64,000 nucleotides of DNA from Bombella intestini (GTDB taxonomy: Bacteria > Pseudomonadota > Alphaproteobacteria > Acetobacterales > Acetobacteraceae). The translations under genes and the position numbers were made by a program. The stretch lies in contig NZ_JATM01000004.1 in NCBI RefSeq assembly GCF_002003665.1, forward strand, positions 124,001 through 188,000, written 5' to 3'. Below the pieces are notes generated by a model, which saw nothing but the letters and a program-made list of their open reading frames with translations, was not told where the DNA came from and did no database searches. Numbering within the stretch: the stretch's first letter is position 1; the number at the start of each line of letters is the position of its first letter. Below, piece by piece: positions 27,637 to 35,494 of the stretch.

Positions 27637-28770
27637 ATGAACATGAAGAGACTGGTTCAGTCCTCTCTCAAGCAAACAAGCGGACTGAAGTTTCTGCTCT
27701 TCATCTACTCTATCTGTTTCGTAAACCTGCTCATTATGAAGCTGCTGGCTCCTGATGGTTCCCTGACCTCCAGCACCTGCCAGCTGGACTGTTTCTGGTA
27801 CACGGACATCATCAGAAATGGTTATGCAACCCACCCCCTGCTGGATGACAGCCTGCGCATGACACAGGCTAACTGGGCCTTTTTCCCGCTCTACCCCATG
27901 CTCTCCTATGCACTCCACAGGCTGCTGTCTGTCAGCGCCCTGCATTCAGCCCTGCTCATCAACATCATCCTGTGGCCGGTCCTTATCTACCTGATGTACC
28001 GAGACCTTCTTCAGCGAAACATTCAACTGAATCCCATCCTGTACACGCTGTTCATGGTCCTATTTCCTTTCAACATCTGGTACACATCGCAATATTCCGA
28101 AGGCACGTTCAGCCTGCTGCTGGTCTGCATTTTCATGGCCTTGCGCCAGAAACGGATAGTCCTCGCAGCCCTTTTCTGCTGCCTGATAAGCCTGTCCCGC
28201 CCTACGGGCTTCCTGTCCGTCCTGTTCATCACCGCATGGTTCTTCTGCCACGACCTTTACAGGAACAGGAAGTCACCGTCCTTCACCATGCTGGCAGACA
28301 GCCTCCAGAAGAACCTGTTTCTCATCAGTGCTGCGGGCTTCGGCCTTTCGCTCTATGTGCTGTATCTTTTCCATATTACAGGGGATGGCTTCGCCTTTTC
28401 CCACATCCAAATCGCATGGCTCAGGAAGTTCAACTGGCTACCCGTGCAGATCATTAATGCACTGCCTCAGAAGCACGAACGTATATTTGTCATCTATCTT
28501 GCAGCGGCTTCTTTCGTTTTGTACAAGATGTTCCGGAAAGGCTGGAAGCTAGAAAGCTGCCTGATGGCTTTCATCCTGCTCATTGCGACATCGACCAAGC
28601 TGATCTCCGTGGAACGCTTCGTCTTTTCCAATCCGTTCGTCATGGAGTTTCTTGCCGTTGCCTTCGCAACGCTCTCCGTGAGAAAGCAGCGTGTCGGCCT
28701 TTTCTGCCTGTTCATCCTGCATCTCATCGTCATCAGACTGTGGTTTCATGGGAAGTACTGGTTCATTTAA
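27637..28770 (+). CDS. PIG-V-like membrane mannosyltransferase
   Basis: The 377-residue protein has about nine predicted helices. Its first loop carries LDCFWYTDIIRNGY and NWAFFPLYPMLSYAL, which match the W-D-x-x-W-Y and FFPLYP signature of the PIG-V (GPI mannosyltransferase 2) family found in many bacteria. Such enzymes use polyprenyl-phosphate mannose. The start at 27637 is 4 bases after GGAG; ATG 27643 is equally possible. The next small gene begins at the base right after its stop. Confidence 0.7.
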   Translation: MNMKRLVQSSLKQTSGLKFLLFIYSICFVNLLIMKLLAPDGSLTSSTCQLDCFWYTDIIRNGYATHPLLDDSLRMTQANWAFFPLYPMLSYALHRLLSVSALHSALLINIILWPVLIYLMYRDLLQRNIQLNPILYTLFMVLFPFNIWYTSQYSEGTFSLLLVCIFMALRQKRIVLAALFCCLISLSRPTGFLSVLFITAWFFCHDLYRNRKSPSFTMLADSLQKNLFLISAAGFGLSLYVLYLFHITGDGFAFSHIQIAWLRKFNWLPVQIINALPQKHERIFVIYLAAASFVLYKMFRKGWKLESCLMAFILLIATSTKLISVERFVFSNPFVMEFLAVAFATLSVRKQRVGLFCLFILHLIVIRLWFHGKYWFI

Positions 28771-28935
28771 ATGAAAACATACACATATCTCGCCATCGTA
28801 CTTCTTGCATTCGATGCCTATGCCCTATGGGTCGGCATTCATCCCCATGTGCCTGAATCTTACCGCAAATATTTCATTGAACATTCGATCACTCAGGAAG
28901 AATTCCTACAACTCTACCATGACAAGGCATCATGA
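28771..28935 (+). CDS. Small membrane peptide, 54 residues, unknown
   Basis: The ATG follows directly on the stop of the PIG-V-like gene, with no base between. The peptide has one N-terminal hydrophobic stretch (YLAIVLLAFDAYALWVGI) and then a polar tail rich in His, Tyr and acidic residues (HPHVPESYRKYFIEHS). It could be a small subunit of the upstream glycosyltransferase or of a larger membrane complex. I do not recognise a family. Perfect adjacency and the membrane-plus-tail design argue that it is real. Confidence 0.55.
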   Translation: MKTYTYLAIVLLAFDAYALWVGIHPHVPESYRKYFIEHSITQEEFLQLYHDKAS

Positions 28936-28982
28936 CGACGCATCCGGGCCTATGATGACCCGGATGACTTAAAAACGACCCC

Positions 28983-29453
28983 TTACTTCCGCAGGAAGGC
29001 CACTGTCTCCACACAAGCAGCGGCGGCCTCACGGCCTTTATTATGTTCATCAGTACGGGAACGCAGAACGGCCTGTTCTTCCGTATATGTGGTGAGGATA
29101 CCAAAGGAGACTGGTACGGCCGTTTCCAGCTGTGCCTGCATGATGCCGATGGTTGCCCCCATAGAGATAAACTCAAAATGGGCCGTATCCCCCTTAATGA
29201 CACAACCGAGGCAGATCACACCCTCATAAATGCCTTTACGGGCCAGATGCTGGGCCATGATGGGCAGCTCGAACGCACCGGGGGCCTCATAGACATCCAC
29301 AGTCTCATCAATGCCACGCTCTTTCAGCCACTCCAGCGCACCATCACGCAGGCCACCCGTCACATCGGGGTTAAAACGGCTGACCAAAAGGGCCAGTCTA
29401 GGTGCTGGGTTCAGTTTCAGCCCTTCCGGGGCCGTAGCGATATGTTTGCTCAT
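28983..29453 (-). CDS. ribH: 6,7-dimethyl-8-ribityllumazine synthase
   Basis: This 156-residue enzyme condenses the RibA/D-derived pyrimidine with the RibB product. Diagnostic blocks are SRFNPDVTGGLRDGAL, YEAPGAFELPIMAQHLA, GCVIKGDTAHFEFI and PVSFGILTTYTEEQA. It is the last gene of the riboflavin operon, 3 bases after ribBA. Confidence 0.96.
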   Translation of the reverse strand: MSKHIATAPEGLKLNPAPRLALLVSRFNPDVTGGLRDGALEWLKERGIDETVDVYEAPGAFELPIMAQHLARKGIYEGVICLGCVIKGDTAHFEFISMGATIGIMQAQLETAVPVSFGILTTYTEEQAVLRSRTDEHNKGREAAAACVETVAFLRK

Positions 29454-29456
29454 GGT

Positions 29457-30713
29457 TCAGCTCTCCTGTAGCGCATGCCCCATACGGGTGCGTTTCGTTT
29501 CCAAATAATGGCGGTTAAATGGGTTGGACGGCACAACCAGCCGCTCCACAGCCTCCACCGCCAGCCCAGCATCTAAGAGACCACGCTCTTTTTCCGGGTT
29601 ATTCGTCAGCAGACGCAAACGGGTCACGCCGAGGCTAGCCAGCATATGGGCCGCCATATCCCAGCGGCGGGCATCGGCGGGCAGGCCAAGGGCTTCATTG
29701 GCATCAACCGTATCCATGCCCTGATCTTGCAATTCATAGGCTCGTATTTTGTTGGCTAGGCCGATCCCCCGGCCTTCATGCCCACGCAGATACAGCAACA
29801 CGCCAGACTCCGCCGCCGCAATCCGCTTGAGGGCCTCACGCAGCTGCGGGCCACAGTCGCAACGCAACGACCCCAGCGCATCCCCCGTCACGCATTCGGA
29901 ATGTAGCCGCACCAAAGGCACAGTCTGGTCTGGCTTCCCCTTCACGAGAGCTAGGTGCTCCACACCATCGGCCCCACGGAAAGCATGAACCCGCAAATCT
30001 TCCCCGCCACATACGGTTGGCAGGTCCGCCACAGCTAGCTGATCTGCCTCCGAAAGCGGAACCTCCGTCACCTCTATAGCCCCAACATCGCCTCGACCAT
30101 GTGCAGCAATCCAGCGGCGCATTTCGGCGATGCTGATGAGAGGCAAACCGTGACGGCGTGCGTAATGCCGCAGCTCTGGCAGGCGCATCATCGTGCCATC
30201 CTCGGCCATAATCTCGCAGATCACACCAGCCGGACGCAGACCCGCCAACCGCATGAGGTCCACCGCCCCTTCCGTGTGCCCCTCCCGGGCCATCACGCCA
30301 TCAGGGTTGGCCCGCAGAGGGAACATATGGCCGGGAGAGATAATATCCGCCGGTGTCGCATCCGGTGCGGAAGCCACCTGAATCGTATGGGCACGCTCAG
30401 CAGCAGAAATACCCGTTGTCACGCCATGAGCGGCCTCAATAGACACGGTAAAGGCCGTGCCTCGTGGGTCCTGATTTTTCTCCACCATAGGGGAAAGACC
30501 AAGCCGGTCTATCTGCTCTGCCTCAAGGGAGAGGCAAATCAACCCGCAAGCCTGCCGGGCCATGAAATTGATGGTTTCCTGCGTGGCAAACTGGGCTGGA
30601 AGAATCAGATCGCCTTCATTTTCCCGGTCTTCATCATCCACCATTACGACCATGCGGCCTGCCCGCACAGCGGCGATAGCGGCCTGGAGAGCGGGAGACA
30701 TTCCGATACTCAC
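29457..30713 (-). CDS. ribBA: Bifunctional DHBP synthase / GTP cyclohydrolase II
   Basis: The 418-residue fusion feeds both arms of riboflavin synthesis. The N-terminal RibB part has [13 protein letters not shown] and the C-terminal RibA part has the zinc site C-V-T-G-D...C-D-C ([18 protein letters not shown]) with [10 protein letters not shown]. Both halves look complete. It overlaps the ribE stop by 4 bases. Alphaproteobacteria often carry RibBA fusions with a degenerate RibA half; here the zinc cysteines are present. Confidence 0.95.
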   Translation of the reverse strand: MSIGMSPALQAAIAAVRAGRMVVMVDDEDRENEGDLILPAQFATQETINFMARQACGLICLSLEAEQIDRLGLSPMVEKNQDPRGTAFTVSIEAAHGVTTGISAAERAHTIQVASAPDATPADIISPGHMFPLRANPDGVMAREGHTEGAVDLMRLAGLRPAGVICEIMAEDGTMMRLPELRHYARRHGLPLISIAEMRRWIAAHGRGDVGAIEVTEVPLSEADQLAVADLPTVCGGEDLRVHAFRGADGVEHLALVKGKPDQTVPLVRLHSECVTGDALGSLRCDCGPQLREALKRIAAAESGVLLYLRGHEGRGIGLANKIRAYELQDQGMDTVDANEALGLPADARRWDMAAHMLASLGVTRLRLLTNNPEKERGLLDAGLAVEAVERLVVPSNPFNRHYLETKRTRMGHALQES

Positions 30714-31360
30714 CGGGCACCTCCCTTATAGCGCAGCTCATCTTCTGGCGTGTAGCGTAGGAGTGTCTCCACATATTTAGCCATCATGTCCACTTCCAGA
30801 TTCACCTTTGCCCCGATAGTCAGCGTGGAAAGGTCTGTATGTGTCCATGTATGGGGAATAATCATGAGGCTAATTTCAAAACCTGCCTGACCCTCATACT
30901 GTAGATCATCATGAACCTCATTCACTGTCAGGCTAATACCATTGATCGTGATGGAACCTTTCTCGATGACATAGCGGCGGAGAGAGGCAGGCATAAAGAT
31001 GCGTAGATGGTGCGAGTCCCCAGCAGACGCTACATGCGTCAACCGCCCCACGGCGTCCACATGCCCTTGCACGATGTGACCAGAAAGACGCGTGTTGAGA
31101 CTAACAGCACGTTCCAGATTCACCCGTGCCCCTTCCTTCAATTCACCCAATGCCGTGCGGGCCAGTGTTTCACCGCTTAGATGAAAGTCCGCCACACCTT
31201 CGGGGGTAAAACGGGTCACAGTCAGGCATACGCCATTGGTGGCGATGCTCTCACCTTCTGTCAGGTCTGTGAAATGGGTGGCAATCCGTACATCCATCGC
31301 TCTGTCCCGCAGGGAAACAGACTGCACATCGCCAACATGTTCGATAATTCCTGAAAACAT
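30710..31360 (-). CDS. ribE: Riboflavin synthase, alpha chain
   Basis: This 216-residue protein is built of two lumazine-binding repeats. The first begins [12 protein letters not shown] and the second near [16 protein letters not shown]. It dismutates two lumazines to riboflavin. I took ATG 31360 as the start because MFSGII is the universal N-terminus, although the frame is open to 31510 inside ribD. It starts 4 bases after the ribD stop, with GGGGA as ribosome site. Confidence 0.95.
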   Translation of the reverse strand: MFSGIIEHVGDVQSVSLRDRAMDVRIATHFTDLTEGESIATNGVCLTVTRFTPEGVADFHLSGETLARTALGELKEGARVNLERAVSLNTRLSGHIVQGHVDAVGRLTHVASAGDSHHLRIFMPASLRRYVIEKGSITINGISLTVNEVHDDLQYEGQAGFEISLMIIPHTWTHTDLSTLTIGAKVNLEVDMMAKYVETLLRYTPEDELRYKGGAR

Positions 31361-31364
31361 TGCT

Positions 31365-32426
31365 TTAGTCCCCATAGCGGCGCAGAAGCTGCACCGGGCT
31401 TTCATTCCCATCACGTCCATTTCGCAGAGTGACGGATAGCTGATCGTCTCCACCATGCTCTTCATGATGAATGGCCAGCCAATCATCCCACAGGTCGGCA
31501 TCCCGCACACTTTTCAGCAAGGCGGGGCCAGCCTCTATCAAGGCCCAGTTGACGCCCATCTGCCCCAATAGGGCCGGGACAGACGCCACATCATGACATT
31601 GTTCCACGTGGAACCCGTCTGCTTCCCGTGCTTGACGCCATGCCATTGGCATACGCCCCTGCCGGTCCAGCACGATCAGAGGGCGAGGGCCTCGTCCTTC
31701 ATGGTCGGCCACATACCGCACAGTAAAAGAAGGATCATCAGTCAGAACGGTGCCAATCCCCGTCACCACCGCATCGCAAGCCCGCCGCAGCTGATGCGCC
31801 AGACGTAAGGATGCAGGAGACGTAAAAGTCTTCTGCCCCGGCGGAGGAAGCATACTCCCTCGCCCATCCAGAGCCTGCTTTACGGTCAGCCACGGGCGGC
31901 CCCGCATCACACGGGACGCAAACGGAGCCAGCAGAGCCTTGCACTCCTGCGCCAAAGGCAGCAATTCAGGCTCATCAGCTAGAAACCGAACATTTTTAGG
32001 TGCTGCGCCTTCGGCGAGATACTCAGCTCCCCCTTTGGCCTGCGGGTTGGGATCACGGGCCCCAATCCATACGGTTTGCACAGGGCTGTTCTTCAGCTGT
32101 TCGCTACAAGGGGGAGTACGGCCATGGTGGTTGCAGGGCTCCAACGTCACCAAAGCAATGCGGGCCTGCTCCAGAACACCTTTCTGTCGGGCCTGCTCCA
32201 ACGCCATAACCTCGGCATGAGGCTGCCCCGCCGCCGGGTGTGCCCCTACAGAAAGAAGACGCCCTTCACCATCCAGCAAGGCGCAGCCTACCGCTGGATT
32301 AGGGGCCGTTGCTCCCATTTTCTGCACAGCCTCTTTTATGGCGTACTGAAAGCCAACCCGCACGGCTTCCAACGGAAGAAGCGGTTCTTTCAGTCTTCGT
32401 GTCTCACTCGACACATCTGTCATCAT
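31365..32426 (-). CDS. ribD: Bifunctional riboflavin deaminase/reductase
   Basis: The 353-residue enzyme carries an N-terminal zinc deaminase (HAEVMAL and PCNHHGRTPPC) and a C-terminal reductase domain that starts near RPWLTVKQALDGRG. It catalyses the second and third steps after GTP cyclohydrolase. It is the first gene after the FMN riboswitch, whose aptamer ends about 96 bases upstream. Two ATGs in tandem (32426, 32423) share one GGGGACTG site. Confidence 0.94.
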   Translation of the reverse strand: MMTDVSSETRRLKEPLLPLEAVRVGFQYAIKEAVQKMGATAPNPAVGCALLDGEGRLLSVGAHPAAGQPHAEVMALEQARQKGVLEQARIALVTLEPCNHHGRTPPCSEQLKNSPVQTVWIGARDPNPQAKGGAEYLAEGAAPKNVRFLADEPELLPLAQECKALLAPFASRVMRGRPWLTVKQALDGRGSMLPPPGQKTFTSPASLRLAHQLRRACDAVVTGIGTVLTDDPSFTVRYVADHEGRGPRPLIVLDRQGRMPMAWRQAREADGFHVEQCHDVASVPALLGQMGVNWALIEAGPALLKSVRDADLWDDWLAIHHEEHGGDDQLSVTLRNGRDGNESPVQLLRRYGD

Positions 32427-32522
32427 CAGTCCCCAATCATCTCAGGGACGTTCGCGGCGACGTCACGCCTTTTCCTTCAGCCGGCTAGGGCATACACCCC
32501 ACCCCTGCATGCAGGAAAAGAA

Positions 32523-32668
32523 CGTTCTCTCTCATCCGGACTGTAACCGTCGGCCCCGGAATTACACCGGATCTGCTTGTCCCCTGCACGAATGCAGGGC
32601 GCTCGCGGGCTAAGGCAGCCAAAGCCACCAACACCGCCGGTAGGGAGTTTCACCCTGCCCCGAGAACG
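32523..32668 (-). promoter_or_regulatory. FMN riboswitch (RFN element) controlling the rib operon
   Basis: Read on the minus strand, the region starts with GTTCTCGGGGCAGGGTGAAA and runs through CTACCGGCGGT and AGCCCGCGAGCG. It then has CCGGTGTAATTCCGGGGCCG and ends with ACAGTCCGGATGAGAG and GAACG. These are the conserved blocks of the RFN aptamer in their usual order, with the closing stem CGTTCTC/GAGAACG at both ends. Between it and ribD lie a palindrome CCTGCATGCAGG (32504-32515) and an 8-bp pairing (32469-32476 with 32513-32520). With no T-run, translational control is more likely than termination. Confidence 0.97.
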
Positions 32669-32714
32669 TCTATCTCAATCCCGCTCTATATGGAGGCACT
32701 ACCCCCAAAGAGCA

Positions 32715-32742
32715 AGAGGCCACCCCAATAGGAGCGGCCTCT
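32715..32742 (-). terminator. Terminator after the coiled-coil protein gene
   Basis: AGAGGCC (32715-32721) faces GGCCTCT (32736-32742), extended imperfectly toward the loop (ACCCC/GGAGC). The following minus-strand sequence is TGCTCTTT. It lies 40 bases after the stop of the coiled-coil gene and upstream of the FMN riboswitch. Confidence 0.6.
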
Positions 32743-32782
32743 CTCATTACTCTATCCTGTTAGGACTGATCCTCTAAAAAGA

Positions 32783-33307
32783 TCAGAAACCGCCCTTCAG
32801 GGAGTGAACGAAGTCCTTACCGGACTGCATCGTGCTGTCGCGCATATCCTTCAGGTTCTTCTTCTGCTCATCAAACTGAGACTTCTGAGAATCCCACTGA
32901 GCCTTAAGACGCTGCTTCTCTTCGGCCGGTGCGTTCTTGTACTTATCGCGCATATCCTTGATCTGCTGCTTACGATCATCAATGTTCTTCTGCAGCTCGG
33001 CCTTCTTGTCTGCAGCCAGGTTCTTGTACTTGTCCTGCAACGTGTGCAGACGTTCTTCACGCTGCTTCAGATCGGACTTAACAGCATCAATGCGCTTCTG
33101 GATACGAGCACGGGTACGTTCCGGGGCACCAGCATACTTCTCCTGCAGGGCATGCAGCTTAGCATTCTCGTTCTGAACGGACTTCGTCACGCTATCCATG
33201 GTGCTCTGAATAGCCAGCGGGTCATTTGCATCATAAGCGTGAGCCTGCGGCAGCAAAGCAAAGGATGATGCCAGCAGCGTGGCTGTAAGCAGAGTGCGGA
33301 TCTTCAT
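32783..33307 (-). CDS. Exported coiled-coil protein, unknown function
   Basis: The 174-residue protein has a signal peptide (MKIRTLLTATLLASSFALLP, cut near AHA-YD) and then an almost wholly helical body. This body is made of Lys-, Gln- and Glu-rich heptads with recurring units such as KLHALQEKYAGAP, RLHTLQDKYKNLA and QIKDMRDKYKNAP. These look like internal repeats of about 30-35 residues with a conserved D/E-K-Y-K/A. I start it at ATG 33307, behind GGAG, because the signal peptide begins there. It is probably periplasmic. No family recognised. Confidence 0.7.
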   Translation of the reverse strand: MKIRTLLTATLLASSFALLPQAHAYDANDPLAIQSTMDSVTKSVQNENAKLHALQEKYAGAPERTRARIQKRIDAVKSDLKQREERLHTLQDKYKNLAADKKAELQKNIDDRKQQIKDMRDKYKNAPAEEKQRLKAQWDSQKSQFDEQKKNLKDMRDSTMQSGKDFVHSLKGGF

Positions 33308-33404
33308 TGAGGAGCTCCTGGAAAAGGACAAAACGTGGTTAGTCACTACACCACGAGGTCACATCAAAAAAGTTAAAAAAAGGCCATCCCTAAGCCGTTG
33401 CGTC

Positions 33405-34151
33405 TCAGTCCCGCTTTATACCGTTGGCCATGTCACTCAATACTCCCGGCTCCAGAAGTGTGACGGAGCTTGCCCCTTTAACACTTATTAATCCTTCTTT
33501 CCGGAAAAGACCGAAAGTCCGACTTACCGTTTCAATCGTCAGGCCCAGATAATCGGCAATATCCGTCCGGGACATGGGCAGGGGAAGGGTTAGCGGTTCT
33601 CGCTCATCATGCAGAGCGTGATGCCCACAACAAGGACTGGCCTGTTCAACCAGAAAACTCGCCAAGCGTTCCCGAGCTGTCTTACGCCCCAGCACCATAA
33701 GCCGAGATTGCATTTTGACGAGCTCGCTAGAGGCTTCCTTCTGCAACCGGCCACGCAAACGCGGGAACCGCTCTACAAGACGGTCAATAGCAGAATGAGG
33801 GAAGCGGCAGAGCGTCACATCTCCCAGAGCTTCCGCCGTAAAGGCATAGGTCTCTGACGAGGTCAGCCCCAAAAAATCCCCTAGCTCCGCAAACCCGACA
33901 ATCTGCCGCCGCCCATCCGGCATAAGGGTGAACAGTTTAGCCCTACCGCCTGTCAGCACATAAAAATCATGCGCTGGAGCCCCTTCCTGAATGAAACAAC
34001 GCCCGGACGGGAAAACCACCCGAGAGGACGCCGCCACAAGGGCAGGTAGGTCTTGATCATCAATGACATTACATATGCTAAGCGACCGGCCAGAACAGCG
34101 ACCGCACCGCTCTCGCACGGCGTCTATGAGGCTGCGACCTGTTTCCATCAT
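33405..34151 (-). CDS. FNR-type Crp/Fnr transcriptional regulator
   Basis: The 248-residue protein has the N-terminal cysteine cluster C16-x2-C19-x7-C27 and a further Cys at 115 in TLCRF, the four ligands expected for an FNR oxygen-sensing [4Fe-4S] cluster. A cyclic-nucleotide-type beta-roll follows, then a helix-turn-helix with ETVSRTFGLFRKEG. The E-x-x-S-R recognition pattern is that of regulators binding TTGAT-N4-ATCAA. A perfect site of this kind lies about 100 bases upstream of its own start, so autoregulation is likely. FnrN/FixK-type names are possible. Confidence 0.88.
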   Translation of the reverse strand: MMETGRSLIDAVRERCGRCSGRSLSICNVIDDQDLPALVAASSRVVFPSGRCFIQEGAPAHDFYVLTGGRAKLFTLMPDGRRQIVGFAELGDFLGLTSSETYAFTAEALGDVTLCRFPHSAIDRLVERFPRLRGRLQKEASSELVKMQSRLMVLGRKTARERLASFLVEQASPCCGHHALHDEREPLTLPLPMSRTDIADYLGLTIETVSRTFGLFRKEGLISVKGASSVTLLEPGVLSDMANGIKRD

Positions 34152-34249
34152 ATCTTTCCTGTCTCACTATAACCGATATCTGCATTAGCGGGTTGATGGC
34201 CCCTTTTAAAAGAAACGTTCCCTATGACAGTGACAGGAGGCCCCATCAA

Positions 34250-34263
34250 TTGATCTAAATCAA
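34250..34263. promoter_or_regulatory. Perfect FNR box between the fnr-like gene and ompW
   Basis: TTGATCTAAATCAA matches the FNR consensus TTGAT-N4-ATCAA at all ten fixed positions. It overlaps a 10-bp palindrome, ATCAATTGAT (34245-34254), so three half-sites stand in a row. It sits 99 bases from the start of the regulator and 149 bases from ompW. Confidence 0.85.
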
Positions 34264-34411
34264 TCTTCTACTATTTTTAGTAAACAGCCTATTACAGTTA
34301 TAAGTTTTTTCTTGATTTCCGAGAGAGATCATTCCTATAGCCAAAGGAGGAACAATTACATTTTGTCCATTTTCGTCACGCTGTCGTATCACATTGAGGA
34401 TTCTAGGAAAC

Positions 34412-35278
34412 ATGAGCCGCACCTTCACCCGGATGGCTACAGCCGCGCTGTTTGCTCTTGGGTCTGTCTCCTTCGCCGTTGCCCAGACAACGACGCCGGG
34501 GGCCCACAACTCCGTGTCTACATCCAGCACCATGCAGGCTGCACCGGATGCTTCCGTGCATCTCCATGCACCGGATGACCACCATTGCGGCATTTTCCAG
34601 ACCTGCGCCAACACCAAGATCGGTCTTGGCAAGGGTGACTTTGTTGTCCGCCTCTCCGCTCTCGGTGTGATTACCAACAACACAGGCTCCCGTGTCAGGC
34701 TGAACGCTACCTCCCCTGCTGCACAGCTGGCAGGCGGCAGCACCTTCCGCCACAATGTGAGCGTGACCAATCAGGTCATGCCGGAACTGACGCTTGAATA
34801 TTTCCTGACAGATCACCTCTCTCTGGACCTCATTGCCTCCTCCACTCGCCATGAAGCTGCCGCCCACGTTGGTAAGCTGGGCAAGCTGGATGCTGGTAGT
34901 TTCTGGATCCTCCCCCCGACACTGACTGCCGCCTACCATTTCCGCCCGCATAAACGCTTCAACCCCTATGCTGGCCTTGGTATCACGGTAGCCATCTTCC
35001 ACAACATGCATTCAGCTACCAATCTTGGTGGGGCCTATAATGGGGCCGTTTTTGATGCCATGCACATGAAGACCAACGTCGGGCCTAGCTTCAATCTCGG
35101 GTTTGATTACCAGCTTGTCGGTAACTGGTTCTTTAACTTTGATATCAAACAGATTCTGCTTTTCAATCAGAGCATCCACCTGAACTCTCGTGGCAACCCC
35201 ATTACTGGTGGCCGCGTGCGTGTTCATGATGATGTACATCCTACTGTTGTTGGTGCTGGTATCGAATACCGCTTCTAA
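34412..35278 (+). CDS. OmpW-family outer-membrane protein
   Basis: The 288-residue protein has a signal peptide (MSRTFTRMATAALFALGS, cut near AVA-QT), a His-rich stretch after maturation, and an eight-strand barrel. OmpW landmarks are GDFVVRLSALGVI, PELTLEYFLTDHLSLDLIA, PPTLTAAYHFRPHKRFNPYAGLG and the final IEYRF. I start at ATG 34412; the upstream in-frame TTG (34394) would spoil the signal peptide. In E. coli, ompW responds to oxygen through FNR, which fits the FNR box upstream. It is larger than E. coli OmpW (about 212) because of the N-terminal region. Confidence 0.88.
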   Translation: MSRTFTRMATAALFALGSVSFAVAQTTTPGAHNSVSTSSTMQAAPDASVHLHAPDDHHCGIFQTCANTKIGLGKGDFVVRLSALGVITNNTGSRVRLNATSPAAQLAGGSTFRHNVSVTNQVMPELTLEYFLTDHLSLDLIASSTRHEAAAHVGKLGKLDAGSFWILPPTLTAAYHFRPHKRFNPYAGLGITVAIFHNMHSATNLGGAYNGAVFDAMHMKTNVGPSFNLGFDYQLVGNWFFNFDIKQILLFNQSIHLNSRGNPITGGRVRVHDDVHPTVVGAGIEYRF

Positions 35279-35311
35279 TCCTTTACCAAGGACATCGGAA
35301 TATTTGCAGGA

Positions 35312-35341
35312 GGGGCCGCAGAGTAATTGCGGCCCCTTTTT
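35312..35341 (+). terminator. Terminator after ompW
   Basis: GGGGCCGCA (35312-35320) pairs with TGCGGCCCC (35328-35336), then TTTTT. It is a textbook intrinsic terminator 34 bases after the ompW stop. Confidence 0.9.
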
Positions 35342-35494
35342 CATATGCTCGCAATACTATTTCAAAATTACTCACCACGGCCATAAAGTTCAAATGTTAC
35401 GGTACAAATACAATCCCGTGACAAAACATTCCATCTGTGTCAGAAAGGAACGAATTTTGTCCAAGCAGTCAGAAGAGCGGAGAACATTCCAATA

